Source: Spirodela intermedia (Eukaryota; Streptophyta; Magnoliopsida; Alismatales; Araceae). Taken from it: DNA of 64,000 nt. The notes below the pieces were generated by a model, which was not told the origin of the DNA, made no database searches, and saw only the letters and a list, made by a program, of their open reading frames with translations. The position numbers and the translations under genes were made by a program. Location: assembly GCA_902729315.2 (NCBI GenBank), contig LR746274.1, forward strand, positions 1,426,001 through 1,490,000. The letters are read 5' to 3'. Below, piece after piece: positions 45,501-60,500 of the stretch (the stretch's first letter is position 1; each line of letters begins with the position of its first letter).

Positions 45501-48500
45501 ATCAAAAGTTGATGTAACCTGGCCATCTTCTATTTCTGCCGCCTCATGAGGAAGAAAATTGAACGAAAAAATGTTAAATAAAGTGAGTTTTTTTTTAATT
45601 GCTGACAGTAGAAGGTGTTTCAACTTGTAGCTTTTCACGTCTTTCTGCGAGGAAAGAAAATCCGGTCTTCAGAAGTAACATTTGGATAGTTGTTGTCAAG
45701 CAATCTTACATATGACTACTTTTGTTTAACAGTGTAAACTGGTTGTTGTCTTTTATGATTATTGTGCTCTTGCAGAGTTAGAGATTCTTTAAATTATTTT
45801 TATTTGGATTTTGAAAACCCGAAATAATTCTTTCATGTTTGTTTGAAGATTTTTTTTTTTTTTTGAAGTAGGGCTTTAATGCACACGCTTTATGTGCCAG
45901 GATGGTGTTCTTATGCAGTATCAACTGGACAAAATCCTGGAAAATGAGAGTGGACGACAGTTGCTGGCAGAAGCATTGACCTTTTTTGGCTTTTTGTTAC
46001 TGCTAATGGAGCACCGAATGAGTGGAGTCTTACGGGAGAAACTGCTTGTGGCACATTTACGCTTTGACCATTGTTCTGATAGACTAAATCTCGAAAATCT
46101 ATGCAAGCTTTGTCGCTTGCATCCTTTCTCAAGTAGCCCGCCTTGTCAAGATGACTTAGTCTCTTTCATGATTGTAGTACACAGTCCTGAGGACCTCTTT
46201 GCTAGGTTCCCCTTTCCGAAAACAATTGTGGATGCTATCATTTGTCATATAAGGGACGGTGATCTATACAGATGCCTTCGGCATTATCCTGATCCACAAC
46301 ACCGAACTGTGGCACTGTCACCACAGGCTGGATATTTGTACGTACTGTTGCTCTACTCTCCAGAATCCCTCCAAAATGGCTTTTTGATGCGAGAGATTGT
46401 AGATCGATTCTTCAGGGATTGCTGGGTGTGCCCCATCTTTTTGTATTTTAGTGTTGACTTGTCAGTCTCTTGGGATGCGCATAGAGAAGCAAAAATGGCC
46501 TTGTCGTCCTATCTGTCCTCAACGTTTGTTTCCGACCGGACCCAGCTCAGTTGTACAAAGGTTAGTGTGTCTATGATGTAAAAACTAATCTGCTTGGAAG
46601 CAGGGAATTGTTAATATCTATGAAGGTTTTAAAAAACGTGTCAAGAGCATGATTGATTTTGTTATCGATATATATGAGCAGCTGGCTCTAACACCTTTTC
46701 CTGGTGTCCCCTAGATATTGTTTTGACCCAATGGTTATTCACCTTTGTCTTTCGCTTTCAATTCTTACCAACTCGTCAATTAGATGAACTGTTACATCTC
46801 AATTGCTTCTTTCATGTGGACCTTCGCATTTATCTGGATATATGTCTTCTATCCTCATTGAAATATTAGTGCAACATTGTTTGCATGCCCATGGCATCCT
46901 CTTATCAAGCTCATTTATTTGTGGGGCATCAGTTCGTTCTACAGGTTCGATAATGCTGCTGACCCATGCCCTTGGCTATCACGTCGTAGTAACATGGAAA
47001 GTAATTGTGCTAAATGATTGCTTAAAATAGGTAAAGAGAAAATGAATTTTTTTTTTTTCAAAAAATTGTTCTCTGAAGCTTTTTCAAGTTAGATTTTGGA
47101 ATGTTTCTGTGAATAGTTAGCAGTATATAGTCTGATGAGGAATTGAATTTGAAAAGTTAAATCCTGGTCGTACATTCTATCTTCAGTTTAATTTTTTCCA
47201 TGAATTGTTGTTGGATCCTTGAATGGAAAAGAAAATTTGGGGAATGATGATTCACTGGGACAAATTGTCATTATTGGCTGGATAGATAGGGGAAGAAATT
47301 TAGTGTAATTATTTTTTAAAATGTACGAAAAAAAACAGATCTTTTTTTATTGGTGTTAGAAGACAGTAACGATAGCCAGTAATAATAGGCTTTAGTGAAT
47401 TTCTGGGACAACATTGGATTAGCTGATGAGGCTGAACCAGATCAGCAATGTGTCTATGTCCAAGACAGAAATAAACCAATAATCATACATGTTATATACT
47501 GCCAGCTACCACCCACTTTTGAAAACAGTGTTATCGACTATCAGAATCAATTAATGGTGAATCTTCGTGCCTAGTGTGAGAGAGGATGAAGAAATGTGTG
47601 GTTAGTAGTGAATTACATAGAATAATCATTTTTCTCTGTATTTATTGTTACATGTTTTTTGTCCTTTGTGAATTATTTTGTGGCTACAGAAATTATATTG
47701 AATTTAGTCATCATTGATACCGCAGGTTAAAGAAGCCCTATCTGAGTTAGATTCGGTTCTCTCAGACGGTGTTCTTACAAAGAATTATGTATTAGAGAAC
47801 TCACATCATCTTATTTCCTTGGTCAGAACATGCAACGTCTTCATGCGCTGGATTTTGCTCCATAAATCTGTTAGTTCATTTCCAAGCACGTATTCGTTTC
47901 TCCTTTGAGATGTTGAATTTTTTGATACTTGTTATCACTCTTTGAATAGTTAGATGCAGCATGCCATGGTACATAAAGTTGTTTTTTATTCATGGAAATC
48001 ACAATCATTGTTGCACAGACAAGGCAGAAGATAAACAATTGAAGTTGTTTGATATCCGAAAGTTGCTATATATGAATGGGAGGATTAGTTCCAAGTAATA
48101 ACTTGGACTTGTGGTTGGACGCAATTAACCCAAAAATGTTAAAGGTTATTGGTGTAACTTATACAAGTCTCATCAGTCAGTCAGAAACTCAAACACCATT
48201 TTAGTTTATTAGTTTAAATCCTATCTTTTGAAGCTAATAGCTATATTATCATGGTTTTATAGTTTTAGGTCTAGATCTTCATGTTCAGGGTTATATTAAC
48301 TTTTAAAAGTTAGAGTCACGTATTTTTTGGGCTTTAAGATATTCATAACTTATAGAATTTGTACAACACAGAAATTAGTTTGGAAAAGTTACATGTCATT
48401 GGAAAGTGCATAGTCTTTTCCTATAAGTATGGTTCTTTATTAAAAAGAAAGAATATGTGTTCCCTTTTTAAATAACACAACCCAAGCACAAGATGATAAG

Positions 48501-51500
48501 CACCACCAGGAAGAACAAGAGGCCTGTGTACCCATTGTGGGGCAGTGATGTTAGTCACCAATAGATTACAACCTCAGGAGAGAAAATGAGACAATGAAAA
48601 TTTGGTGGTTTCACAGCATTGATTGATTTCACCGACTCTGGTATTTCTCCCATGGTTTGGTGTTGAGGTTTTGTTCAATGCCAACTTGCTTGATAAAAAT
48701 TGACAGCTTTAGGAGACAAGAGCCTTCAAAGATTATATTAACAATTTGGTCCTTAGAACGTAACCAGATAAGAAGGTAAGCCGCATGTTTTTTGCATCAC
48801 TGATGAGTAGAAACATTGACCACAAAATGCCCTGTTCATCCACAGAGAATAGGATGTTCAGGAATCTTATGTCTGCTGGTTGTATTAGTCTGGGAAATCC
48901 CCTGAAGTCATTGGTTCTTACATATTGTAGAAGATCTCTGTTGAACCTTATCAAGAGGATTCGAGACTCAGTCTTGCCTTATTTTTGCATATCATCTGAC
49001 AAAGAGTACATTGATATTTAAAATATTAAACCATTCATGCGTAGGCCTGTAATGATAATGCTTGTTTACTGAAACCAGAAAATATAGCCTTATGTCTTGT
49101 TTACTGATCCTAGTATTGGACTGGAAATTGACGTGTAAGCATCCGTAATCGCTTGTTGAAGACGAACAAGTTTTGATTGTTCTTGCTGATCTTCTCTTGC
49201 TCCTGTATTTTCTAACCTTGCAACCCCTGACGAAGCTGTTGTCTGCCATGATTTACTTGTTGGACTGTTTCACTTGCAGAGTATTGACAAGAAGCTGAGG
49301 GATATAGTTACATCCGTTTTATCTGCTCACCAGATTGGGGATGAAACTCTCTTATTGCTGCTACTGAAGATAAGCCGAGTATGCCTATATTCATCCATGT
49401 TTTTTTAAATAACGTTTCAAGATAAATGTTTGTTTAATTTTTGACATATGTAATCCCTGAAATGATTTTTTTACATTTTCAAGCTTGAGTTCGAGATGAA
49501 GTGTTTCTACTCGAAACTTCTAGAAGGGAGAGAAGCCTCATGGCATGACAGTAAGCATTGTGCTTCAGATCGTATGAAAGAAATATCTCATTTCTTTTCT
49601 GGGTCTTGGGTAAGAAATTTATTCCATAATTTTATTATCTATATTCGTTGACTAGATATTTTTAATTCTTGGTTTGCCTATTTGAAAGCCCCCTTTCTAT
49701 TCAATCGTGGACTGAGTTTGTCAGGCTCAATGATCCAATGTCAAGTCGCAAGTTAGATGGAACACACATAGATTATACAAGCCCGGTCTGTTGTTTTGAT
49801 CTTGTGATATGACACTGTGTTCACGATATTGCATGTTTAGTTGAGCCTTAAATTTCAGTGTAAGACAATGGCTATTAAATTTTGAAAGTTACAGCCGACC
49901 ATTGGACATGTCAATACTTTTGTGTATGCGTTGAATGTTTATCCAATCTAACTACCAGTTATCTTTTCACTGGATGAAAAGTTAACTTAAGGAGTAAGGC
50001 CGCTTGAGGCAAGGAGTTCTTTGTTCAGGCAGCCGTTGTGAAATCTCATCTTGAATAAATATATTTTGCCCTGGTTTTTTGTGACTTATCTTAGCGACTG
50101 ATTGTTCATATTTTTCCAAGGTTTTATATCATAAAATTGTTTATGTTGTAGAAAACGTCTCAAAGAAGATATTTTATACAGCTATAGCTAATGTTGTCAT
50201 TGATCTTCGTAGCTATTCCTTTTGTAATACGTATTTTTGATTTTTAATGTTATTCTAGGCCTCATCATACAAGATGAAGAGTGAAAGCTTGAAAATATGG
50301 TTTGGGAAATTGCTTTTAGAGGTCAGTCTTAAATCTGATGGATTATCTTGTTTAGCAAATCACTGTCATTAAGATTTTACGGAATTTTTTTATATTCTAA
50401 AAGATGTCTGATTTGTTCTTCATTGTTTATATTTCTAAAAGAAAAATGTTGAACCTAACCAGCTGAGTTGATTACTAATATTATTTGAACTTGGATTAAC
50501 TAGTGTTGAACTAGTTTTTAAGTTTGTACACCTGTTGTCTGTGTATTTTGTAATGCATTGATATATATATTGTTGGTTAGTTAGTTAATGGAATTTTATA
50601 CTCTGTTATAAGAGAGACATTTTACTGCTATAAAGACAGGATTATTGCTGATAAAATCTTAATCGGTTGGCTTTGATGCAATCTAGAAGGAAATAACTTT
50701 TATATTAGCTCGGCAAGGATACCTTTTGTCCTTTTGATGCTTTTTAGTTTCTCTCTCTCTCCCTCTCTCTCTCTCTCTCCCCCCCTCTCTCTCCCTCTCT
50801 CTCCCTCCCTCCCCATTTGTTTATATCCTGGTAATGTTGAAGTACTTATGTCAAGTGCTTGTTGAACTCTCATTGCCTCAGTGACTAGTTAGCAAAGTAG
50901 TTCAATTTTGCCTAGGATACCTGCAGTTTTGACCCCAGTTGATTGTATGCTATCTCAAATGTTTTATAGAAATCAGGAAGCTACATGACTTGAACTTTGT
51001 CAATACTTTCCTTGGTCTCGTTGAATGAATGACCTGCCAACATATAGTCGCTAAATTTCTTCGATTGAATTCATTGGGAATGACATTTTGTGACAGGTTC
51101 AGTCATTAGACTATTCAAGGGCCAGAAACTCAGAAAAGAAACTTTATCATATATTATCGGCTCTGAAAGATGTTGAACAAGTTCATCAGGTATGATCACC
51201 AACCTTTGGCTTTATTCATCATTTATTAGTGTTCTTCTCTTTTGGTTGTTCATGCCTCAAATTAAAATGCTCTTGATTCCGTTTGCATCGGTCATAGAAT
51301 ATAATGGTTTAAATCATTATCATTGTTTTTTTTTTGAGGTCGATGCTTATTAGTTTCGTGCTAAGTGCTATTGATGTGATCGTTTCGAAAGTCAAACGTC
51401 TTTGTTCTATTCCTAAATCTCTCTGTTTAGCAAAACTTTTCTAAATCAAAACAAAAAGAAGCTGTGCTTAGTTTTTTCTCATTTCTGATTTTTTTTGGTG

Positions 51501-54500
51501 AGAGGACTGGTTTGTCTACGTACTCTGTAGTGTTATTATTTCCCTGTGTCAGCAGTTCACGGGCAAACATAAACCTGTTGGGCTTGTTTAGCAGTGGAAT
51601 GCACAGTAGACACTTTGAAGAGGGGAAACCTGACGGAAAATGCCTTCAGCATAAACTAGATTATTTGTCTCCTTAGAAAACTCCTTTCTTGATACTGGGA
51701 TTTTCATATTCGGTTTCCCCTTTTCGTATTTACTCACATATTCCTATTTTTGACCGGCACAAAAGTGCCCTCTTTCGCTTTATTTTCGGCTTGGCATTGC
51801 TGTTTTACAATCTGCATTTAATTCTGTTGTGTTTTTCTACTCTTTTTCATTCCACACGTGCTAAAAAATAGGGAATGCTCTCTGTGCATCTTCTTTCTTC
51901 AAATGTTACAGAAACAATCTCTGTTTGTACTCCCATTCTATTTTTTTCTTCTCGTGCTTTGATGACTATTCTCCTTGGAAAATTGCGTGAAACCTCCTTT
52001 CTATTTGATTAAAAGACAAGTGCGTAGTGATAAATATTTTTGAAAAGGATATATGCTTGAAATTTTATTTTTCTTTAGTTTTATCTCTTCTTCTAAGTCG
52101 TTCTTGCTTCTTCAAAACTAAGCATCTAGTCCTTTTTTTTGTTCTTCTTATGCTACTCTTTCAATGAGTTAACGTGTTTCAGGTTGAGGAAAATCAGCCA
52201 ATCAGAAGAACCATATCTGAAATTCAGCAGTACCTACAGGATATGCTTAAAGCTTTGAATGTTGGTGATGACACGTTGTGTACATTCTCCACGGTATGTT
52301 TAAAATCTTGGTCCTAAGTATACCCTAGTGCTATTTTTATTAATAAGTATCAGAGCGAAATTATGCACCTGAGGCCCTGGATAAGTTTTGAGTAAAAAAA
52401 GATGACCAAGAGGGACTAGAGGGGCTTTATTTAGCATTGATAGCTACATTTAAAAATATCATTTTTTAGTGATATTCTATAATGTCTTTAGAGTATGCTG
52501 TGATAATATATTTGACTTTCCCAGTGTCTGTGGAAGTCATCCAATTATTTAGGTTGAGTCATAGGCTGTCACATGTATGATTCCACCTTTCTTCACTTAA
52601 GCTCAGGATTTAGATGTTGATGTTCCTTTATTTATACCCGCCTATGCAGTTCACCTTCTCTATTTCAACACCTCTCAAGTGTTTTTCTTTGACGACTGTT
52701 GCGTATTTCTCTAGGGGTAGATCAGCCATTATTACATACTTCTTCTTTGTGGATGCAAGGAATACTGGATGGAGAAAGTTGATTATTTCTTTAAACAGCT
52801 TTGAAACACTTTTGCGAGCAACAATTCATTCACCTTGATATTAGCATAGGGTTATTGGGTTACTGTGAAGGGCAGACACGCAAAAGGCCTCAAAGTCATA
52901 TCCAAGTTTTCTCAAGAATGAATCTGATTTTTTGTAAGTTTAGTATAATTATTTACAACTCAAGACTACCAGTTTCTTGAGATTCATGTGACCTCATTTA
53001 CTACTCATTGTAAAACTCTTACACTTTGAAGAAGAGGCGGGATTCATGTTTAGACAAAAGGATCAGCAGGATACTATTAAGCTTAGATACCACGCCATAT
53101 GGAGTGATGGTGATGGCATGACAGAGCAATTCCCATCCAAGCCATTGGCTGTCATGTGCTGTAATGAAGGGAAGGGAGAGCTTGCCCAGAACTTGTCTTC
53201 TAGATGAAGAAAAACAATGTCAGCAGCGACAATAGGAGGATTCGAGTAGTTTTTCATCTAATTTAAACCGATGACAATAATTGTGTTCATAAAAATGTAA
53301 ATTTTCAATCATTCCTTTTACACAATGGAAAGAGGTTTGCAAATTGGAAGAGAAACAGAGAGTCAGGAAGGAATTGAAGAGAAATCCCATGTATGGCATT
53401 TCTTTGACAACTATCCTTGCCTTCGTAAAAAGAAAACACGTGTATGATATTATTACAATATTCGAAGAGGAGTTTCTTGCATTTTCTTGCACTTAATTTT
53501 GGGGCTGTTCTACCTTTGAAAATTTTCTTTGTTGATTTATGTTACTATTACTGAACTTTAAATTTTTACGCTTTATGTTTTCCAAAATATTTGATTCTTT
53601 CCTTTTCAATATTTTTTGAAGTTGATTTACTCTTCCATGTTGCAGATCACTGGATCTATCTACGCCTGGAGTTTTATTGAAAAATTCTTTGCATTGCTAA
53701 GAAAGAAGATAGAGCAAGATTCATTAGTTGTACTCAATTTGCATTACTTTTTCCTTAAATTTTCTCCTCTACTGGATGCACCAATGTCCCGAATCTCACG
53801 AAGTAAAAGGTCTCTTTCAAACCAATACACCTTTAAAACCTCAGAGACATTATTTTGTTCCTTTTAAATTGTGTTTCACCATGTCTTACTATAGATAATT
53901 CACTGCCAATACCTTCTTTAGTTAATGAAGTTCCTTTCTAAAAATGGATAGCGCCATAGATCGTTGAGAAAGGATAAGAGTGCAATGCATATTGTATGAC
54001 TTCTTGAAATGTCCAGAATCTACAAATGTAGGCAGAAGATGCCTTAATGTCCTTCATACTTTCAAGAAAATGCTGCCATATAATTCAATGATTCATTACA
54101 CGTAGTTTTTAGGAAGCATCCCATTAGTTGTTTTTGTGAACTTTCTAAGATGTTTTTTCCTTTCTCTGTTTCTTTTCACTGTATTTGCGTCCTTCTCTGT
54201 CATTCCCTATGTTAAATGGATCCATTAGATTGTTAACAGATCCACTTAAAGACTAATATAATGGGCCTAGCCCATTAACTCATGTAACCCATACTTAAGC
54301 TGGAAACCATGATAATTGACTTATAAATTTGGGATTGCGCAAACTCTGCTTCAAGAAGTGGTGACTGATTCATCTTCTTGGAGGAGGAGGATAGTGAAGA
54401 TCAACTCCTTTCATTCTCCAAGTTGCAAGAATCTCAATCAAGATCAATTCTTAACATGGTATCAGAGCGGTGATGATTCTGGTGGGATCAGATACTTCTT

Positions 54501-57500
54501 TTTCTTGAATCTTGTCTTTCTTATTTTTGTGGAAGAAAAAAACCTTCTGCAAGTAGTGAATTGAAGCATTCTGAAAAGTACGAAGGAAAAAAGACTTTTA
54601 GAATGCATTCAGGGGAAGGGTCTTTGTCATCCATGGAACTTGTATCATCTCCAGTGACGATTGGAGAAAGGGAGAGACTATATCTTACTCTCCCAAATAT
54701 TCCAGAGAAAGTTAGATTTAATGGGATAAATCTTCATCAATGGGAGCAGTTCGTTGATCTGATGCTTCTTGGAAGAGGCTTAACAGATCACCTTATAGAA
54801 GAATCATTTAAGAAATCAGATCCAAAATATAGAAGATGGAAATCAGAAGAGGCTATTATTCATACGCGGCTGCTAAGTACAATGACACTAGAGATGTGTG
54901 AGAATTTCCTATTCATGCACTCAGTGAAGGAATTGTGAGATCAAATTCACAGAAGCTGCTTGAAGAAACACAATTGGAGAATTTATGGCCTGGTGGCTAA
55001 GGCAACACATTTAGTACAAGGAAGTAAATCAATTATGGAATATTCGTGTGAATTAAAGACTATATGGAGGGAAATTAACCATTATTGCTCAATAAAGAAT
55101 CCTAGTTCTGAGGAGCGCATATATACATTAAAATACAGAATGTATACATTTTTAATGGAACTGAACTCTGATTATGCAGGCCTCAAGGGTCAAATTCCCC
55201 ATCGTGAGAAGGTAACTGATCTAGATGAAGGTATCCAGATTGCTATGGAAGAGGAGAGTAGATTGAGTCTAGTCAATACTGAGAAGAATGAGTCAACAGC
55301 CTTTGCCTCTTGCTTGGGGAATTAATTAGAGAAAAAGCAAGGAAATAAAACCTCAATCACTGCATCACAAAGAAGATACCAGAAATGGGAAAATAAAGAA
55401 AACTTTTGGTGTTCATATTGCAAGAAGAAGCGTCATACAGGAGAAAACTGTTGGAAGCTACATGGACAACCACCTCAACAGGGGAGGGCGTATGTGGCAA
55501 CTTCTCAACCAGCAGAGACTATAGAAGGTCAGTCTGTGATGAAGAACCCTCCCAATCTTAGTAATCAGCAGAAGGGTGATGAATTTGAAAGACTGAGGGA
55601 GGAAGTAGAGACACTCAATAATATGTTGAGCTCTAAGTCCTTGGTTCAGTCAGGTGAGAATAAACTTTTTTCAAAATCATATGCATTCAACTGGGAAGAG
55701 GATGATCGTGCACTGATGTCTGTAGAGCAGTAACCTTGGAGTGGAGTCAATGAACACAAAAAGAATACCATACTATTACAACATTGCCGTGTTGGATATT
55801 CTTCCTTTGATCTCCTAAAAACATGGTTTCCTTCTATGTTTGAAGGTGTTGATTTTAAAACTCTAGTGTGTGACACTTGCCAATTGGCCCAAGAGATATG
55901 TGAAGGCTTATGGATTCAAGGTTTACTAGATGAATTGAGAGTCAACCAATCAAATCATATGAAACTGTTTTGTGACAACAAGTCAGCAATAGTTATTATA
56001 TGAAATCCTGTGCAACATGACAGGACTAAACATATTGAGGTTGATCGGCATTTTATCAAAGAAAACGTAGGAACAGGAGATGTAGATCTGATATATGTTG
56101 GGACATCAGAACAGGTTGCTGACATGTTCACAAAAGGAGTCACAAGACTAGTATTTCAAAGGATGGTGTATAAGTTGGGCATGGAAAACATCCATACTCA
56201 ACTTGAGAGGGGGTGTTGAACTTTCTCGGATTGTTTTTCCTTTCTATCTATTTCTTTTCACTGCATTTTCGTCCTTTGTCATTCCCTATGTTAAGTGGAT
56301 CCATTAGACTGTTAACAGATCCACTTAAAGACTAATATAATGGGCCTGTCCCATTAACTCATGTAACCCGTACTAAAGCGGGAAACCATGATAAGTGACT
56401 TACGAATTTTGGATTGCGGAAACTCTGCTCCAAGAAGTGGTGACTAATTCATCTTCCTGGAAGAGGAGGATCGTGAAGATCAACTCCTTTCATTCTCCAA
56501 GTTGCAAGAATCTCAATCAAGATCAATTCTCAACAGTTTTAGTTGACACTGATTGCACTGAATGGTCTACCATAATAAAGATCATCCACTGCATTGGTGT
56601 AGAGTGGGGTATTGAATTTTTGAGATAAGAATCTATCAGTTAAATGTATAAAGTGAAAAATGAAAGTAAAGCACCTTTCCCTCAACCTATTGACATAAGT
56701 TGATGGGTAAGCGAGCTTTACAATATGGCAAAAATTAATTTTTGTCAACGAGGGAATTTGAGGAGCTGTTTTCGTTCTGATGATTCTGTGCTCGATTGAG
56801 ACCTTATTTCTCTCACATAGATGACGCCACATTTTGTGAACTTCTTAGCCTTCCAGTTACTCTCCAAATTTGACCTTTTATCTTCAGCCGCAGGCCTTTT
56901 ACTTATAGACCATATGATGGTGATCTACAGTTGAACTTTCGATGTGTGAGGGCTCTCACCAACTATCAAAATATGAAAGAGGGAAGAAAGTATCCTTGGA
57001 AGCTTCACATGGAGCTGACGACTTCAGAGTCACTATGCCTGTCGATATTTGATTGGAATATGTATCTATAACTTAATTCAATTCAGTCATCTCACTTGTA
57101 GAATGACTGTACACACACCTATGGAAGAGTATTATCCAGGAGGGAAGAGGGAGATTGAAGGTAGACTCTGCCAGTCACACCTTTTGTTAAAGCGGGAATA
57201 ATTGTAATGCGAGAGCAATTGGCTCTACGTCACTTCAAAAAATTATTTTGCTTGCTAAATGGTATGCCCATTCTGACAAAGTTTGGTGAGAGTAATATTA
57301 AAGCATATGAAGGATGTTGTGGCATATCTGCTAAAGGGAAAATAATTTAAATCTTAATTTTTTTTCTTTATGTGGCAACAGTTATGGTCTTTTGACCTTA
57401 TTTATCATATTGTCTAGTAAATTTTCAGTATTCTTTCTTTGATTGACTATGCATAGTTTGTGAGCTTCTTTGACAACTTTACTTATTTTACTTAGTGATA

Positions 57501-60500
57501 ATTTATGAATTTAAATAAAGCCTTTGTATCATCCAAGTAATATGTAAGATAATATAAAAGATGTTTTGATATATATCTCAAGCATTGACACATTTTTTCT
57601 TTATCCAATTTCCTCAATGAAATGCATAATTATTTTTTTTCCGTAGATGATATTTTAATCTCATTTCCAGTTCACGCTTATACTTATGTATCCATTTTTC
57701 GCTATTCCACCATTTCAATTTACAGTTCATATTTGCAAAATCGTCCAAGTCATTACGCCTTGGAATATGTATCTCGTGTTCGTTCAATCTTAAACTTTCT
57801 ACCGGTGAGTCTATTATTTTTTTAGACTGTTTTCAAGATCATATATTTCTCTTAAATTTGATTATATTTTTTGTACTTGCTAATCATTTTATTAAACATG
57901 TCAAATATTTACATGACAACTTCTTCCCATTTATTGATTCGGTCCTGTCACCTTCTATTAAATGAAGGTATTGCTAACATTTTTTCACCATATTGTGGTA
58001 TATCTCGGAATAGGTTCAGTTTTATTTATAAAAGACTCACGTGGCAATATTTTGAATTCACTTGATGCCTTTAGAAAGAGAAAAAAAAATCCTTGTGTAT
58101 ACTCTCCTATTAATGCATTTTCATGGTTTTTTAAAAGTACGTGTTGAGCCTGACATTGATTTGAATAAGTCGCAATGTTGTGGGTTTTAGGACAAAATAT
58201 TCTAAAAATAAAACAATGACGATAAGTTGATCCAATAAAAGCTACCTGGTCAGCAATTGAAAAAGTAAAATGCTATATATAAAGGATCAATTTAGAGTCC
58301 AAATGTTGACTCCCGCTGATCAAGTGTCTGCAATTCACAAACTATGGATCGACATGTTACTGCTCAAGTAGCGACTAAAATTATGGTCAACTCAAACCCT
58401 CTGTCAAATAATATGGGTTAACCATCCAATGCTAAATATCTGTGCTTACTACGTAGGAAGCTAGCTTTATTATTCATCTACCTCTAAATCCTCATCTAAT
58501 TGCATTACTCCTACGAAGACTTCAATCCATGACTTTGAGATGGACATAAAGATAGTTAAATTTGGGTCTCCACTCTTCTTAATTTGATTTATATTCATCA
58601 AAAAAAGATTTTTGTTTTACCCTCTGATTGAAATGTACATAAAATCCTCTCGTATTAAAGCCTGCATGCCTGTCTAGATTTAGTTTTGTGGGAAAACGTT
58701 TTATTATGAATTAGTTTCTGTTGGTCGGTTTCCTAGTTGGTCAGTTTCCTTAGCCTAGGTGGTTTTCTTTTTTTGTGGCCAGGGTAATTGCATATAACTT
58801 GCCACTGTTCTATGATCTGAGGAGTAGAGATTTTTCCCGACTTCTTTTGTTGTATGGTTTCGGTCATTATCTAGATATTGGGACAAGCCTCAGACGTGAA
58901 GTTGATTTTACATCAAGTACTTGAGTACGGGATTGAAGCCTCTGGCATGCCTCACCCCAAAACTAATTTGAGAAAAATGGAGGATCTCTTCTCCTAGTAA
59001 TCTAGATAGGTATAGTTTTCCTATCCCACTTCTTGCTCTTTTACCTTCTCTCAAGAGACCTCTGGTTGTATGTAATCGGGGTATTATTTTTTTATTATAT
59101 CTTCTATTTAGGATCTTTAACTTCTTATTAGAGGGTCAACCAAATACCTCATCGACGCTGAACCTAGATTATGACATGTAATTTTGTTAGGTTCGACCTC
59201 TATCCCAATGGAATACTATTGAAAAAGTCAATCTTTGAAATTTGCACAGAGAAAGTGTAAAAATAATCTATGAACGGACTTGGCTTTGATTTTCCAAAAA
59301 ATAATTTCTAAAGCATAAAATAATTTATGTTTGTTTTGTACACTAGTGTTATGGGGTGCCAAATATTTCTAAAGTCTCTACTATTAATTAATGGAATTTA
59401 ACATAGTCATGCTTGCAACACGTTAGACCAAAACATTGACTGTTATAGTTTGACCCTGGAAAAACACATCGTGACTTCTGAACTGGCATTCTATGTTTTG
59501 GAAACAGCTATGGAAGAAAGAAAGGGTCTACAAATATTTAAGTTAGAGAACCAGAATGATATGCGATTTTGTCTGTCAAATAAATATTTGTTTCTTCAAA
59601 GATAGAATTACCAGAGATGGAATTGATTATGTGAATTTCAACTTTCATTTCTCTTTGACGAAATACGTGTCAATTCTTCAAATTAAGTATTTTCTATTTG
59701 ATGTGATTTTGAATTTTCAACAGGATGATTTAGTAAGTTTCATCTTTTGTCCCCTTGATCAGTCAGCAATTTGATCATTGCATCATCATGGTTTTGAAGG
59801 AGAAAATCATTCTATTATTCCCTTTGTTAAATGTAGGTGATGATTTTTAGAATATTCAATGAGGATACTTTGCACGATTTACAGCCTTTAAATCTTCCAA
59901 GTTGTGTCGAAATTGCAAATCTCAAAGATCTCGTACAGGTATCACCTTCTTCATGTTCTTCTTATCAATCTATTTTTTTTTTCGCCATCATCACTAACAG
60001 CTTAGTTCATAACTTGACAGTGACAACAACTTATTTTTACTTCACAGTATGTTTTTTGTTGTAACCGAGTGGTAATATGGTTTAGACTCCCTCCAGCTGC
60101 CAAGAGAAGGCTTGACGGAGAGAAAAGAGAATGAACTGGGAAGATATTCAGGTCGATCAGAAAATAAACAGGGTTCCATAGAACCCTAATAGAACCTGGG
60201 AAGTAGTTCGAGAAGCTTCGCGTCCGTTCCCTAGCTCAACCGAGCCTAGGGTCCTGTTCTCCCAAAAGATATCCCTCTCGTTTGTTCGAGGGGGAATTAA
60301 TACCGTACCCTTACGCCTATTTGCCCATCTAGCCTCTTACTTCCCTACCCCTCTGTACTCTGTTTTTGTATTCGACTGTCTTCATCGGAGCCTTATCATA
60401 ATATTGCACGGTACGCCACGCAAATTCCACATTATTGGCATGGTACAACACCCAAATTGTCATGTGAAATTCACAAATTTGAGAAAATGTCTTTTTTGAA

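Larger units (their letters stand above)
54135..56535 (+). mobile_element. Ty1/copia retrotransposon, internally deleted, in strumpellin intron 10
   Basis: Two 322-base LTRs (54135-54456 and 56214-56535) are flanked by identical 5-base duplications GTTTT (54130-54134 and 56536-56540). The primer-binding site TGGTATCAGAGC (54457-54468), complementary to initiator tRNA-Met, abuts the 5' LTR. A purine tract (GAGAGGGGG, about 56205-56213) precedes the 3' LTR. The interior encodes a broken gag (54601-55325) with a zinc knuckle (CSYCKKKRHTGENC, about 55412-55453). A remnant of the integrase zinc region (about 55770-55890) follows, then the end of RNase H (55890-56219). Reverse transcriptase and the integrase core are absent, so the element is non-autonomous. 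Its strand matches the host gene. Confidence 0.92.
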
